Origin: Streptococcaceae bacterium
Lineage (GTDB): Bacteria > Bacillota > Bacilli > Lactobacillales > Streptococcaceae
Direction of reading: 5' to 3'
Assembly (NCBI GenBank): GCA_031269775.1
Contig: JAISYQ010000022.1
Span: 1 to 39,477 of the forward strand
DNA: 39,477 nucleotides
Below are positions 9,351 through 19,710 of the stretch, one piece after another (positions within the stretch are counted from its first letter, which is position 1; the number at the start of each line of letters is the position of its first letter). The position numbers and the translations under genes are program-made. The notes beneath the pieces were generated by a model. It was not told where the DNA came from, ran no database searches, and was given only the letters and a program-made list of their open reading frames with translations.

Positions 9351-10137
9351 ATTGATTTTAGGACGATTTATTCCTGGTAATTCTTTTATTCATAGACTAG
9401 ATCCACGAACAAAATTAGTGGGATCTTTTTATTTTATTTTTATTCTTTTTTGGGCAAATAACTGGCAAGCTTATTTTTTAGCAGCTGTGTTTGTTTTTTT
9501 AGCTGTTTTACTTTCTAAGATAAAGCTTATTTTTTTTCTTAAGGGGATTTACCCAATGCTCTTATTGATCTTTTTTACAGTTGCTTTGCAAATTTTTTTT
9601 ACAGCACAAGGAAGAGTGCTTTGGTCAATGGGAGCATTAAAGTTAACCTCTTGTGGCTTAGTAAATGGAGCTTTTATTTTTATACGTTTTATTTTAATTA
9701 TTTCCATTTCTACTTTAATGACGCTAACAACACAGCCTTTATCCATGAGTGATGCGGTAGCATTTTTACTTCGTCCTTTGAAAGTCGTAAATTTTCCTGT
9801 GCATGAGGTAAGTTTAATGTTATCGATTACTTTACGCTTTGTGCCGACCCTAATGGATGAAGCAGAAAAAATTATGAATGCGCAAAGAGCTCGTGGAGTC
9901 GATTTTAACGATGTTAAGCTGATACAAAGAATTAAAGCGATCATTCCGCTATTAATACCGCTTTTTATTAGCTCTTTTAAACGTGCAGATGAATTAGCAA
10001 CAGCAATGGAAGCTCGCGGCTATCAAGGAGGGGAAGGGCGAACAAGATATCGCAAACTTACTTGGCATTTTCAAGATATGCTTGTTATATTTGCCTTGAT
10101 ACTCTTGACAGTAGGGATATTTAAAGTTAGAAAATAG
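9343..10137 (+). CDS. ecfT: ECF transporter transmembrane scaffold EcfT
   Basis: Membrane subunit that couples the EcfA1/A2 heterodimer to substrate-binding S-components. It has 264 residues with several hydrophobic helices. The two Ala-Arg-Gly coupling motifs are present: AQRARGVDF (about residues 180-188) and AMEARGYQGG (about 221-230). It starts 8 bp inside ecfA2 after GCAGGAG. No S-component gene lies nearby, as is usual for shared group II ECF modules. It converges with topA, and only 37 bp separate the two. Confidence 0.96.
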   Translation: MNKLILGRFIPGNSFIHRLDPRTKLVGSFYFIFILFWANNWQAYFLAAVFVFLAVLLSKIKLIFFLKGIYPMLLLIFFTVALQIFFTAQGRVLWSMGALKLTSCGLVNGAFIFIRFILIISISTLMTLTTQPLSMSDAVAFLLRPLKVVNFPVHEVSLMLSITLRFVPTLMDEAEKIMNAQRARGVDFNDVKLIQRIKAIIPLLIPLFISSFKRADELATAMEARGYQGGEGRTRYRKLTWHFQDMLVIFALILLTVGIFKVRK

Positions 10138-10174
10138 CTGCTCTAAAAAGTTCATGCGTATTCTTTATCAGCTT

Positions 10175-12241
10175 TTACTTTTGAGCTTCTTCTTTATAGT
10201 CATTATTAATACATACAACCTGTTTACCACCACCGCGAATCTTTTTTTCAACAAGATATTTGCCACATTTTGGACAAGTACGCCCCACAGGTTTTTCCCA
10301 TGACGTAAAATCACAATCAGGATAACGCGAACAACCATAAAACAGTCGCTTTTTCTTTGATTTACGCTCAACTACTTGACCTTTATGACAAACAGGACAA
10401 ATAACATCAATTTCTTTAATAATTGGTTTGGTATTGCGACAGTCTGGAAAATTACTACATGCATAAAATTTCCCGTAACGTCCTAACTTAATGAGCATTG
10501 GATGAGCACAAACATCACAGTCAAAGCCTGCTGGTTCATCTTTAATTTGCACTTTTTCCATATTTTCTTCTGCTGAAATTAATTCTTTTTCAAATGGCTT
10601 AAAAAATTGATCAACAATTTGACGCCATTTTTCATTTCCATGTTCAATCTCATCAAGATCTTGTTCTACATCTGCTGTAAATCCTATATTAACAATGCCA
10701 GGAAAAAAATCAGAAATTAAATTATTAACAATCTCACCTAACTCAGTTGGCTCAAAACGTTTTGAGGATAACTTTACATAGTAACGGCGCTGAATCGTCT
10801 CAAGAGTTGGCGCATATGTTGAAGGACGTCCCACACCATTTTCCTCTAAAGTTCTGACCAACATAGCCTCACTAAAACGCGCTGGTGGCTGAGTAAAATG
10901 CTGATTAGATTCAATTTTAACAGCTTTTACGATATCCTTTTCTTTCATATCAGGAAGCATATTATCCTTATTTGTATCGTTATAAACAGCTGTATAACCT
11001 TTAAATTTAATCTTTGAGCCATTTGCGATAAATAAAATGCCATTTTGGTGCAAATAAGCTTTCATTGTATCAAAAATAGCAGGCTGCATTTGACTTGACA
11101 CAAATCGATTCCAGATTAATGTATAAAGCTTTAATTGATCTTTATCCAAAAATTTTTTTATCAATTCCGGCGTGCGCAAAGTACTTGTTGGGCGGATAGT
11201 CTCATGTGCATCTTGAGTTTTTTGAGCATTTTTCACTTTACGTATGCCTGCAGAATATTCCACCCCAAAAGTCCCCTTAATAAAATCAGCGGCTTCTTCT
11301 TTTGCTATCTCAGAAATACGCGTAGAATCCGTACGCATATAAGTAATTAACCCAACTGTTCCTTCTTTGCCAAGTAAAATTCCTTCATATAGCTGTTGAG
11401 CAATCATCATTGTTTTACGCGTGCGAAAATTAATTTTATTGGCTGCATCCTGCTGCATGCTAGAAGTTGTATAAGGAAGTGGAGCATTTCTTTTGCGTTC
11501 TTTCTTTTCAACCTTAAGAACCTCAAAATGATCTCCATCTAAACGTTTAATAATCTCTTGAACAACTTTTGTGCTTTCAAGTTTTTGCTTTTTCTGATCA
11601 ACACCCCAAAAGCTAGCCTTAAATTTTTTCTTCCCCTTTATAAAATTTCCATCAATTGTCCAATATTCTTCCGGAATAAAGGCACGAATTTCTTTTTCTC
11701 GATCAATAATCATTTTTAAAGCAACAGATTGCACCCGACCAGCAGAAAGGCCCTTTTTCACCTTTTTCCAAAGAATCGGGCTAATTGAATAACCAACCAA
11801 ACGATCAAGCACGCGTCTAGCTTGCTGTGCATCTACTAAATTAAGATTAATTGTCCGCGGATTACTAAATGCTTCTTTTACTGCATTTTTTGTAATTTCA
11901 TTAAATACCACGCGATTATGATCTTTTAAATTCAAATTTAAAACATGAGACAAATGCCAAGATATTGCCTCTCCTTCACGATCTGGATCACTTGCAAGAT
12001 AAATTTTTTTAGCTTTTTTAGCTGCAATTTTTAATTCTTTAATAAGACTACCCTTACCGCGAATGTTAATATAATATGGCTCGTAATTATTTTTTATATC
12101 AACACCCATTTTCGATTTTGGTAAATCACGAATATGTCCAATACTAGCCACAACTTTATAATTTTTTCCTAAATATTTTTCAATCGTTTTTGCTTTAGCA
12201 GGGGACTCTACAATTACTAAATTTTTCTTAGCAGTTGCCAT
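10175..12241 (-). CDS. topA: DNA topoisomerase I (type IA)
   Basis: Relaxes negative supercoils behind polymerases. The 688-residue protein starts with a TOPRIM domain ([19 protein letters not shown]; acidic [13 protein letters not shown] at about residues 109-121). The active-site Tyr lies in [11 protein letters not shown] near residue 305. Three C-terminal zinc-ribbon-like repeats follow from about residue 575. The first two have four Cys; the last (CPKCGKYL to CINNDY) keeps only three. GGAG precedes the ATG, and a good promoter lies upstream. Confidence 0.98.
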   Translation of the reverse strand: MATAKKNLVIVESPAKAKTIEKYLGKNYKVVASIGHIRDLPKSKMGVDIKNNYEPYYINIRGKGSLIKELKIAAKKAKKIYLASDPDREGEAISWHLSHVLNLNLKDHNRVVFNEITKNAVKEAFSNPRTINLNLVDAQQARRVLDRLVGYSISPILWKKVKKGLSAGRVQSVALKMIIDREKEIRAFIPEEYWTIDGNFIKGKKKFKASFWGVDQKKQKLESTKVVQEIIKRLDGDHFEVLKVEKKERKRNAPLPYTTSSMQQDAANKINFRTRKTMMIAQQLYEGILLGKEGTVGLITYMRTDSTRISEIAKEEAADFIKGTFGVEYSAGIRKVKNAQKTQDAHETIRPTSTLRTPELIKKFLDKDQLKLYTLIWNRFVSSQMQPAIFDTMKAYLHQNGILFIANGSKIKFKGYTAVYNDTNKDNMLPDMKEKDIVKAVKIESNQHFTQPPARFSEAMLVRTLEENGVGRPSTYAPTLETIQRRYYVKLSSKRFEPTELGEIVNNLISDFFPGIVNIGFTADVEQDLDEIEHGNEKWRQIVDQFFKPFEKELISAEENMEKVQIKDEPAGFDCDVCAHPMLIKLGRYGKFYACSNFPDCRNTKPIIKEIDVICPVCHKGQVVERKSKKKRLFYGCSRYPDCDFTSWEKPVGRTCPKCGKYLVEKKIRGGGKQVVCINNDYKEEAQK

Positions 12242-12291
12242 TTTATCTCCTTTATAATTTTTTTAGTGTGATTATTCTAAAAACATTGTGT

Positions 12292-12321
12292 ATGGTAGAC
12301 CACTAAAAAAGAAATTGTCAA
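12292..12321 (-). promoter_or_regulatory. topA promoter
   Basis: On the minus strand TTGACA (12316-12321), 18 bp, then TACCAT (12292-12297), about 50 bp before the topA ATG. The same TTGACA/TACCAT pair occurs at 28565-28593 before the radical SAM region. Confidence 0.6.
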
Positions 12322-12361
12322 GCTTTAAAATTGCTTCACGAAAAACACCTTTTAAAATTTT

Positions 12362-13255
12362 CTAATTTATTGCGGATTTTTTCCAATTTTTTCGTCTATA
12401 TAAACAATTTAGCCAATAAATTTTGACTTTTTCACCATAAATTTGCTGATCAAAATCAAAAATATGTACCCTAACCGTTAAGTTCTGATCCTTTTCAAAA
12501 GTTTCATTATACTCATGCCTAATTAAGGCAGTCGCACGATATTTTTTACCTATTATCTCAACCTCAGTTAAATATACGCCAACACCTGGTAAGTATATAT
12601 TTTTATCAACTTCAATATTAATTGTTGAAAAGTTTAAAACTTGCCCTTGATCATCTCTACATACAACAACACCTTCTGTTACATAAAGGTAACCTAGCAT
12701 TTGATTTGCTTCTTTAAGATCTCCTTTACTAAGCAACTTACGAATCCAAGTAGAACTAACCTTTTTTTCCTTTACTTTATATTCAGACACTATCTCAATT
12801 ACAAAACGCTCTTTAGCATATTTAGGCAAAAGTAATAAATTCGCTACCTCTTTTGGCCCATAAGTATAATCAAAACCTACCACAACTATTTTAGCGTTTA
12901 ATCCCACCATATATTGATCGACAAACTCTTGCGGAGAAAGTGAAGCAAACAACGAAGTAAAATCCGTAAAATAATAATAGTCTACTCCCAATTTGTTCAT
13001 CCAATTTCGCTTTAAAGCTGGTGAAGTCAAATTCATCAACATCTCAGAGTTAAACTTTTGAAACACGAGGGAAGGTTGTTTATTAAAGGTCATTAATGCT
13101 AATTTTAAACCTTCTTGCCTTGCAATCTCTCGCCCTTTTTTAATCACTTGCTGATGAGCACGATGAACCCCATCAAAATAACCTAATACAAGCACTACAT
13201 CTTCTTTAGGAATCTGTTTAGCAGAATATGGATGATGTAAATGGATTTCTTGCAT
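12362..13255 (-). CDS. ribF: Divergent bifunctional riboflavin kinase / FAD synthetase
   Basis: RibF normally phosphorylates riboflavin to FMN and adenylates it to FAD. The N-terminal adenylyltransferase domain is recognisable: GYFDGVHRAHQ (residues 25-35), VVVGFDYTYG and SSTWIR (168-172). The HxGH motif is HRAH here. The C-terminal kinase domain (about 190-285) is eroded: the expected GFPTAN reads NFSTIN (208-213), the IGxxPTF segment is lost (RHEYNETF), and the Glu expected before the conserved His in the VEVH-type motif is Arg262 (VRVHIFDFD). Length (297) is close to normal. Follows truB after 4 bp, a standard pair. Confidence 0.85.
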   Translation of the reverse strand: MQEIHLHHPYSAKQIPKEDVVLVLGYFDGVHRAHQQVIKKGREIARQEGLKLALMTFNKQPSLVFQKFNSEMLMNLTSPALKRNWMNKLGVDYYYFTDFTSLFASLSPQEFVDQYMVGLNAKIVVVGFDYTYGPKEVANLLLLPKYAKERFVIEIVSEYKVKEKKVSSTWIRKLLSKGDLKEANQMLGYLYVTEGVVVCRDDQGQVLNFSTINIEVDKNIYLPGVGVYLTEVEIIGKKYRATALIRHEYNETFEKDQNLTVRVHIFDFDQQIYGEKVKIYWLNCLYRRKNWKKSAIN

Positions 13256-13259
13256 GTTT

Positions 13260-14189
13260 TTATTCTCCTTGATTTATAACTTTATGAGGTTTTAGAAATC
13301 CTTTCTTATCAGGATGATTTTGATACAAAGCTACAACTTTTTCTTGATAAAACAAAGCTAATAAAGAAGTTAAACTTGATGTTAAACCTATCTCTTCATA
13401 GGTCAAGCGTGAACCATTTTTAACTTTTTGATATAAATCATCCGCTAAATCAATCTTCGGAAACTCTGCCACGCCAATTTCAATTGGAAAGAGAAATTCT
13501 GTTAAAGTTTTATGATTCATAGCTTCTTTAATTTCATCTAAAGTATGCGCTTCATAATAATTTAATCCAGCTGCTTTTGTCCTAATTAATGCTGACATAT
13601 GTGCTTTACAACCTAACTTTTCACCTAAATCAACCGCAAGTGTTCTAATGTATACTCCTCTTCCACACTCTACTTTAAATTTAAAAGATTGGATTCCTCT
13701 TTGTTTATCAAATACCGAATCAGAAATCCTCTCAAAAGAATAAATCTTAACTTTGCGCTTAGGACGCTCAACACTTAAATTTTTACGTGCATATTCATAT
13801 AAACGTCTCCCATTTACTTTCACTGCCGAATACATCGGCGGAGTTTGCATTATTTCACCGATAAAAAATTGCATTGCTTGATCGATTTTTTTATTTGTTA
13901 AAGGGTGTGACAAACAAGTTTCAGATATGATCTTTCCACTTGCATCTTCGGTTGCTGTTGCAAAACCAAGAGTAACTTCTCCTTCATAAGCTTTACCAAC
14001 ATTTACCAAATACTCAATCACTTTGGTTCCTTTACCAATACAAATCGGCAAAACCCCTTCAACATCAGGATCAAGGGTCCCTCCATGACCGATTCTTTTG
14101 ATCTGCAGAACTTTTCGCAAACGAAAAACGCAATCGTAACTAGTTACTCCTTTTTCTTTCCAAAGTGCTAAAATACCATCTAATTTCAT
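13260..14189 (-). CDS. truB: tRNA pseudouridine-55 synthase
   Basis: Converts U55 of the T-loop of tRNAs to pseudouridine and has tRNA chaperone activity. The catalytic segment GHGGTLDPDVEGVLP holds the nucleophile Asp40. YSAVKVNGRRLYEYAR and GRGVYIRTLAVDLG are typical family motifs. The C-terminal tail after about residue 230 is variable, as usual. ribF follows with 4 bp between them, so the two are likely one transcript. The genes often found upstream elsewhere (rbfA, infB) are absent; a dead DUF4143 gene ends 17 bp before the start. Confidence 0.97.
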   Translation of the reverse strand: MKLDGILALWKEKGVTSYDCVFRLRKVLQIKRIGHGGTLDPDVEGVLPICIGKGTKVIEYLVNVGKAYEGEVTLGFATATEDASGKIISETCLSHPLTNKKIDQAMQFFIGEIMQTPPMYSAVKVNGRRLYEYARKNLSVERPKRKVKIYSFERISDSVFDKQRGIQSFKFKVECGRGVYIRTLAVDLGEKLGCKAHMSALIRTKAAGLNYYEAHTLDEIKEAMNHKTLTEFLFPIEIGVAEFPKIDLADDLYQKVKNGSRLTYEEIGLTSSLTSLLALFYQEKVVALYQNHPDKKGFLKPHKVINQGE

Positions 14190-14205
14190 TTCTCTAACTC
14201 AACTC

Positions 14206-14596
14206 TCACCATTTTTCTTCAAGTAAAAAATCGATAATTTTTTGATGCTCAATCCTATCTCTTAGCTGCGTAATTGGATCCAGCGAAACAACAACTTTAC
14301 GATAATTATCATCAATTTTATAAAATGGTTTAAACTTTCTTTTAACTGTTTTATGATTGGCTAATAAATAAAAAATTTGAATATAAACTTTTTTACCATA
14401 ACCACTTAATACAAAATCAACTTCATAATTTTAAATATTGCCAACCTCTACATTATAGCCTCTTCTTATAGCTTCTAATGCTGCAATATTTTCTAAAATT
14501 AATTGAATACTATGCAAATTTGAATGCATCATCGCTTCTCTAATTCCATGATCAACAATAAAATATATTTTGTAAAGGATTTCTCCTTCTATTCCC
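14206..14596 (-). pseudogene. C-terminal remnant of a DUF4143-type AAA ATPase
   Basis: Minus-strand frame from about 14596 to the TGA at 14206 reads as the end of a DUF4143 protein: YKIYFIVDHGIREAM, LENIAALEAIRRGYNVEVGNI, a TAA stop at 14431-14433, then YEVDFVLSGYGKKVYIQI and a tail. It aligns by eye with the corresponding part of the intact ATPase at 32243-33436 (VVDIGLKNAYLG, LENIVYLELLQRGYDVSIGN, EIDFIAQKNGEKHYFQVS). The N-terminal P-loop half is gone. Bases 14597-14710 hold nothing I recognise. Confidence 0.7.
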
Positions 14597-14710
14597 TTAA
14601 ATTAAGGAAATATTTGATTATGTACAATATATCACCTTTAAAGTAGCAAACAAATAAAAAAATATCCTTTAATGCGTATTGTAAATATTTTTATGAAATA
14701 ATTCGATGAT

Positions 14711-14739
14711 TTTATCTCTTTTAATTTTTAAGTTACAAT
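14711..14739 (+). promoter_or_regulatory. Possible obgE promoter
   Basis: TTTATC (14711-14716), 17 bp and TACAAT (14734-14739), 34 bp before the obgE ATG. The -10 is good and the -35 is weak. Confidence 0.4.
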
Positions 14740-14773
14740 AAACATTAGATATAACAACGAGAAGAGGATTGTA

Positions 14774-16078
14774 ATGGCAATTTTTATAGATTCAGCCAAA
14801 ATTCTTGTTCAAGCCGGCAAGGGTGGAAACGGCATGGTGGCGTTTTGCCGTGAAAAATATATCCCTAATGGCGGTCCAGCTGGTGGAGACGGCGGATGTG
14901 GCGCAGATATTATTTTAATCGTAGATGAAGGTTTAAGAACACTACTTGATTTTCGCTGTAAGCGCCAATTTCAAGCAAAGGATGGTGAAAATGGAAAAAG
15001 CAAAGGAATGCATGGACACGCGGCCAAAAATAGCTATATTAAAGTACCACCAGGAACCATTGTGCGTGATTTAGATACTGGAAAAATATTAGGAGATTTA
15101 ACAGAAAACAAACAAACTTTAGTTATCGCAAAAGGCGGGCGTGGCGGGCGTGGCAATATTCGTTTTGCTACAGCAAAACACCCCACTCCAGAATTAGCAG
15201 AAAATGGAGAACCTGGCCAAGAAAAAAAACTTGAGCTAGAATTAAAAATTCTAGCAGATGTTGGCTTAATAGGTCTTCCTTCTGTTGGTAAATCGACTCT
15301 TCTTTCAGTCATCTCAGCTGCACATCCCAAAATTGGTGCTTATCACTTTACAACCATTACACCAAACCTTGGTATGGTACATATAAAGGAAGGTAAATCT
15401 TTTGTTGTTGCTGATCTTCCTGGATTAATTAAAGGAGCATCAGCAGGATTAGGCCTTGGCATTCAATTCTTACGCCATATTGAGCGCACGCGTGTACTTT
15501 TGCATATCATTGATATGAATGGTATCGAAGAGCGCAATCCTTATGAAAATTACTTGACTATTATTTCTGAGTTAAAACAATACGACTTGCACCTGCTAAA
15601 ACGTCCACAAATTATTGCGGCTAATAAAATGGATCTGCCAAATGCTAAAGAAAATTTAAAAAATTTTAAAAAAAAATTATTAACAAACAAATCAACAAAA
15701 AAAATACCTATTTTCCCAATCTCTAGTTTAACAAGACAAGGTTTAACAAGTTTGTTAAATAAAACAGCTGAACTTTTAGAAAAAATACCAAAATTTCCAC
15801 TTTATAAAGAAAAGCTTAAAGATGATCCTGTTTATTATGGATTTCAAACTAAGAAAAAATCTTTTGAAATTAGACGTTTACCAGATGCTTCTTGGAAATT
15901 ATTTGGAACAGAAGTTGAGAAATTATTTGCCATGACCAATTTCAACCATGATGAGACAATCAAACGCTTTGCAAGACAATTAAAAAGCATGGGTGTTGAA
16001 GAAGAGTTGCGCGCACGTGGTGCTAAGGATGGTGATACTGTGCGTGTTGGCAATTTTGAATTTGAATTTGTAGATTAA
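14774..16078 (+). CDS. obgE: GTPase Obg/CgtA
   Basis: Essential GTPase tied to 50S subunit assembly and stress signalling. The 434-residue protein has three domains: the glycine-rich Obg fold (1-158), a G domain from about 160 with P-loop [19 protein letters not shown] and NKMDLP, and a C-terminal OCT domain after about 350 found in Gram-positive Obg proteins. GAAGAGG precedes the ATG. Followed by the Fur-family gene after 32 bp. Confidence 0.97.
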   Translation: MAIFIDSAKILVQAGKGGNGMVAFCREKYIPNGGPAGGDGGCGADIILIVDEGLRTLLDFRCKRQFQAKDGENGKSKGMHGHAAKNSYIKVPPGTIVRDLDTGKILGDLTENKQTLVIAKGGRGGRGNIRFATAKHPTPELAENGEPGQEKKLELELKILADVGLIGLPSVGKSTLLSVISAAHPKIGAYHFTTITPNLGMVHIKEGKSFVVADLPGLIKGASAGLGLGIQFLRHIERTRVLLHIIDMNGIEERNPYENYLTIISELKQYDLHLLKRPQIIAANKMDLPNAKENLKNFKKKLLTNKSTKKIPIFPISSLTRQGLTSLLNKTAELLEKIPKFPLYKEKLKDDPVYYGFQTKKKSFEIRRLPDASWKLFGTEVEKLFAMTNFNHDETIKRFARQLKSMGVEEELRARGAKDGDTVRVGNFEFEFVD

Positions 16079-16110
16079 AGTTATTTAACTTAAAAATAAG
16101 GAGTTAATTT

Positions 16111-16551
16111 ATGGATCAGTTACAAAAAATAGTTCAAACTTTACAAACATCTGGTTTTAAATTAACTCCTCAGCGTAAAGCTATCGTTCAAGCAATTTTA
16201 GAAAAAAAGAGAGAACACTTAAATGCAGAAGAAATTTTTAACTATGCCAAAAAATGTTGTCATAATCTTGGTTTAGCAACTGTGTATCGTATGATGGCAA
16301 TATTAAGTGAGTTAAACATTGTAAACTGTATTAGTTTTCAAGAAAATGGGAGTATTCTTTATGATTTAAATCAAGAAGAAAGTCTTCATTTTCATAGTCA
16401 TCTCTATTGTCAAAAATGCTCTCAAATCATCGAAGTAAAAGAAGATCTTTTAAAAGAAGTTGAAGCATTAGTACAAAGCAAATTTTCTTTTTTGATCAAC
16501 GATCATCGCTTAATTTTTCATGGACTTTGTTACAAATGTCAGGAAAAATAA
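16111..16551 (+). CDS. fur: Fur-family metal-responsive repressor
   Basis: DNA-binding regulator of the Fur/Zur/PerR family. The winged helix (residues 1-80) includes KLTPQRKAIV and GLATVYRMM. The dimerisation and metal domain has HFHSHLYC and two CxxC pairs (Cys100/103 and Cys140/143), the structural zinc site of the family. The sequence alone does not decide between iron, zinc and peroxide sensing. 146 residues, normal length. AAGGAG lies before the ATG. Its end is immediately followed by rluB, and a longer rluB reading would overlap it. Confidence 0.9.
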   Translation: MDQLQKIVQTLQTSGFKLTPQRKAIVQAILEKKREHLNAEEIFNYAKKCCHNLGLATVYRMMAILSELNIVNCISFQENGSILYDLNQEESLHFHSHLYCQKCSQIIEVKEDLLKEVEALVQSKFSFLINDHRLIFHGLCYKCQEK

Positions 16552-16613
16552 ATAAAACTAATGCAGTTAAAACTAAAACAATTATGAAAATTGGTGAAAA
16601 AAGGATTAAAAAA

Positions 16614-17327
16614 TTGGAACGACTAAATAAAGTACTTGCACATGCTGGGATTGCTTCTAGACGTAAGGCAGATAAATTAATTGCTAGAGGACATATTAAA
16701 GTTAACGGAAAAGTCATTACTGAGTACGGCATTAAGGTAGCTGGCAACGATGAAATTGAAGTAAATGGGATACCAATCTTTAAAGAAGATAAAGTCTACT
16801 TTGTTATTTTTAAACCAAAAGGCGTTATAACATCTGTTAGCGATGAACATAAGCGCAAGACAGTGATGGATTATTTTAAACATATTAAACAGCGGATCTA
16901 TCCTGTTGGTAGACTTGATTGGGATACCTCAGGTATATTATTAATGACTAATGATGGTGATTTTGCTCATCAAATGATGCATCCTAAACATGAAATTGAA
17001 AAAGTGTATATTGCAAAAATTCATGGTCTTGCTGATAAAGAAAATTTACGTCCTTTAACATATGGCATTAAAATTGATGGCAAAAAAACAAATTTTGCTC
17101 ATTATGAAATTCTTCACGTAAATACTAAAAAAAGAGTTTCTATCGTAAAATTAACCATTAACGAAGGACGAAATCATCAAGTAAAAAAAATGTTTGAGGC
17201 CATCAATTTACCTGTCCAAAAATTAAAACGCGAAAGCTATGGAACGCTTAACCTTACCGGATTAAAACCAGGTGAATATCGCGCGATAAGTAAAAAGGAA
17301 AGGAGATCTTTGTTAAAGATGATTTGA
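16614..17327 (+). CDS. rluB: 23S rRNA pseudouridine synthase, RluB-like (RsuA family)
   Basis: Isomerises a specific uridine of 23S rRNA (position 2605 in the E. coli enzyme) or a related rRNA site. An S4-like RNA-binding domain (LNKVLAHAGIASRRKADKLI) is followed by the catalytic domain with GRLDWDTSGILLMTNDGDF, whose Asp is the catalytic residue. I choose the TTG at 16614 (MERLNKVLAHAG, about 237 residues) because AAGGA lies 8 bases before it and it matches the family's start. An ATG at 16584 and a frame open back to 16527 inside fur are alternatives. Confidence 0.92.
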   Translation: MERLNKVLAHAGIASRRKADKLIARGHIKVNGKVITEYGIKVAGNDEIEVNGIPIFKEDKVYFVIFKPKGVITSVSDEHKRKTVMDYFKHIKQRIYPVGRLDWDTSGILLMTNDGDFAHQMMHPKHEIEKVYIAKIHGLADKENLRPLTYGIKIDGKKTNFAHYEILHVNTKKRVSIVKLTINEGRNHQVKKMFEAINLPVQKLKRESYGTLNLTGLKPGEYRAISKKERRSLLKMI

Positions 17328-17350
17328 TAACAAATTGTAAACTTAATTTT

Positions 17351-17686
17351 TTACTTAGAGTCTATTAAACAATGCTTACGCTGATTCAAATTCTTATAAA
17401 TTATTTCTGCATTAACCAATCAATTATCTGTTAAACGAAATAATAACGCATCATTTTTTATTTGCGCACGCATACTAACATATCGCAAAACAATCAAATC
17501 AAAAATTCCTTGAGTAATAAATCTTCTTACCTGTTCATCATCTTTTGACAGAACAACAGCTGGGAAATCTCTTTCACTTACATAATCATAAAATTGCAAT
17601 TTGATGTTTTTTCACTTTTTTTAAAATTTTTAAATATTGACTTCTAACAATGATGTTATCCAAAATAGCACCTTCTTTTTTACATC
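17351..17686 (-). pseudogene. Decayed unidentified gene
   Basis: Minus-strand reading from 17686 gives EGAILDNIIVRSQYLKILKK, a frameshift near 17600, then FYDYVSERDFPAVVLSKDDE, QVRRFITQGIFDLIVLRYVS and RAQIKNDALLFRLTDN, an in-frame stop, and LVNAEIIYKNLNQRKHCLID before the final stop. Codon use and hydropathy look like a once-functional soluble protein. I do not recognise the family. It lies downstream of the bceB terminator. Confidence 0.55.
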
Positions 17687-17703
17687 CTATTGTAAAAAAA
17701 GAA

Positions 17704-17746
17704 AAAATCAAAAGTTTATACAATTAATCGTATAAATTTTTGATTT
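17704..17746 (-). terminator. Terminator of bceAB
   Basis: A long AT-rich stem-loop, AAATCAAAA-TTTATAC pairing with GTATAAA-TTTTGATTT, starts 12 bp after the bceB stop and is followed on the minus strand by a T-rich run. Its symmetry lets it act on either strand. Confidence 0.8.
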
Positions 17747-17757
17747 CTAGCAAATCC

Positions 17758-19710
17758 TCATCGCTTAATTTGTTTATAATAAGCTTTCGATGTTTGCTTA
17801 TAAATAAAATAATACAAAACAACAATCCCTAAAATGATTCCTGATGAGAAGCCCCAAAGTGTTTTTATATCATGCAACCCAAATGCTGATAAAATCTTCA
17901 AAATCATCGGCATGGCAAAAATTGTATGCAAAACAGTTGTCGCAATTGGTAAAAAGAAGACCCAAAACACTTGAATATTAATAACTTTTTTCACTTCTTT
18001 ATGACTTAATCCAACTTTTTGCAAAATTTCAAAGTTTTTCTGATCCGCTTGCCCTTCGCTGACTTGTTTGTAATAAATCACTAATCCTGCTGCTAAGACA
18101 AACCCTGTTCCTAAAATGATTCCAATAAATAACAGTCCTGCAATAAAGCCTTTGTAATAAGCAAGGTATTCCGCCTTACTTCTAACTTCCATTTTATCTT
18201 CAGGAAGTGAATATAAGCGTTTTACAAACTTTTCCTTATCTTTCTTACTTCCTTTAAGATCAAAAAGAGTGTAAGTGTCCAAAGAAACAAAACCCTTCTC
18301 TTGCTTAACTTTATTAGCAGAAGCATTTATCAGCGGATAGTCCTTTGAAATCTTTTGAATCTCTGCTTCATCTTTTACAATAAAAATAAAAGATGCGATA
18401 TTTTCAGTTCCTTCCGGTAATCCCTTAATCTTCTGGATAACTTTACAAACTTCATATTTTTCTTTACCAAATTGAATCTTATCTTCTTTAAATTGCGCAC
18501 CATAAGAAAGAATCACTAACTGATTTGCTTTTAAATGCAAAGATTTTTTCTCTAATTTTGCATATTGTTCTTCCGTCATCAAATGAAATGTGTTCATGCT
18601 TCCTGGATACATAACATGATTTTTTAAGCTGCCTAAAAACATACCTGTCATTTGATAATTCACAACACTCTTCAAAGAAACATGCGCTTCATCTGCTTCT
18701 TGTGTAATCAATGACTGATATTCCTCTTTTGGCAAAGAACTAGTGAGCGAAATTTCTTTAGGAAAAAGTTTTTTGCTCAATGTATCTGCAGCCAAGGAAA
18801 GATTGATGGAAACAATCAACGTCACCAAAGTCATGGTTAGTAAAACTGCAATATTCGCAAGAGAGGTCCCATTTTGCTTCATCCGAAAAATCATTCCCGA
18901 AATCGAGATGAAATTGCGTGGCTGATAAAAAACTTTCTCTCTTTTTTTGAAAAATTTTAATAACGCAATTGTGCCAACTATAAACAAAAGATAGGTTCCA
19001 ATAATGACCAAAAGAGCTGCAATGAAAAATAAAAACAGTGCTTCAATAGGAGATTGAATGGATATTGAAATGACATAACCAACTCCTAAAGAAAGAAAAC
19101 CAATGACTGTCAGTATCCAGCGAGATTTTGGCTCTTTCTCACCAATTTCTTCTGCATGAAGCAAAGCAATCGGCGAAATTTTATAAATCATTCGAATATT
19201 AATTAAAAGCAAAATTAAAAAAATTATCGAAAATAAAAGAATTACTTGCATGATCGATTGTAAGTGAATAGACAACGTCAGGTTATGAGCATTCAACATT
19301 TTTCCTAAAAGCAAAACACCAGCTTTGGAAAAAATGACTCCAGTTAAAATTCCGCCAATCATTGAAAAAATAAAATTCCATAATTTTGCAAAAAAACTAA
19401 TCTTGACCAAATCAAAACGACTCAATCCTAAAGTATAATAAAGACCGTAGACTTTCGTCTTACTCTTCATTAAAAAGCTATGAATATAAATTAGAAAAAT
19501 CACACTAAAAAAGCCAATCACAAATTCTCCTAAAACAAGGAATTGAGCAGTGATATTCACTCCTTGTAACATCAATGTTTTCACACTATTTTGCAATAAA
19601 TGAATAATGATATTTAATGCGTATATCATAATTGTCGCAAATAAAAACATCTTTTCTTCACGAGCATTTTTCCTAAAATCACTCAGCGCTAATTTATTAA
19701 AAAACATCAT
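17758..19710 (-). CDS. bceB: Bce-type ABC transporter permease
   Basis: Permease of a peptide-antibiotic detoxification and sensing ABC transporter. It has 650 residues with about ten membrane helices, FtsX-like domains at both ends, and a large extracytoplasmic domain (roughly residues 310-520) between helices 7 and 8, the hallmark of BceB proteins. Such modules confer resistance to bacitracin, lantibiotics or similar peptides and signal flux to a partner BceS kinase. It overlaps bceA by 4 bp (ATGA). The matching two-component genes are at 30587-32240, separated by the inserted cluster. The antibiotic substrate cannot be deduced. Confidence 0.93.
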   Translation of the reverse strand: MMFFNKLALSDFRKNAREEKMFLFATIMIYALNIIIHLLQNSVKTLMLQGVNITAQFLVLGEFVIGFFSVIFLIYIHSFLMKSKTKVYGLYYTLGLSRFDLVKISFFAKLWNFIFSMIGGILTGVIFSKAGVLLLGKMLNAHNLTLSIHLQSIMQVILLFSIIFLILLLINIRMIYKISPIALLHAEEIGEKEPKSRWILTVIGFLSLGVGYVISISIQSPIEALFLFFIAALLVIIGTYLLFIVGTIALLKFFKKREKVFYQPRNFISISGMIFRMKQNGTSLANIAVLLTMTLVTLIVSINLSLAADTLSKKLFPKEISLTSSLPKEEYQSLITQEADEAHVSLKSVVNYQMTGMFLGSLKNHVMYPGSMNTFHLMTEEQYAKLEKKSLHLKANQLVILSYGAQFKEDKIQFGKEKYEVCKVIQKIKGLPEGTENIASFIFIVKDEAEIQKISKDYPLINASANKVKQEKGFVSLDTYTLFDLKGSKKDKEKFVKRLYSLPEDKMEVRSKAEYLAYYKGFIAGLLFIGIILGTGFVLAAGLVIYYKQVSEGQADQKNFEILQKVGLSHKEVKKVINIQVFWVFFLPIATTVLHTIFAMPMILKILSAFGLHDIKTLWGFSSGIILGIVVLYYFIYKQTSKAYYKQIKR

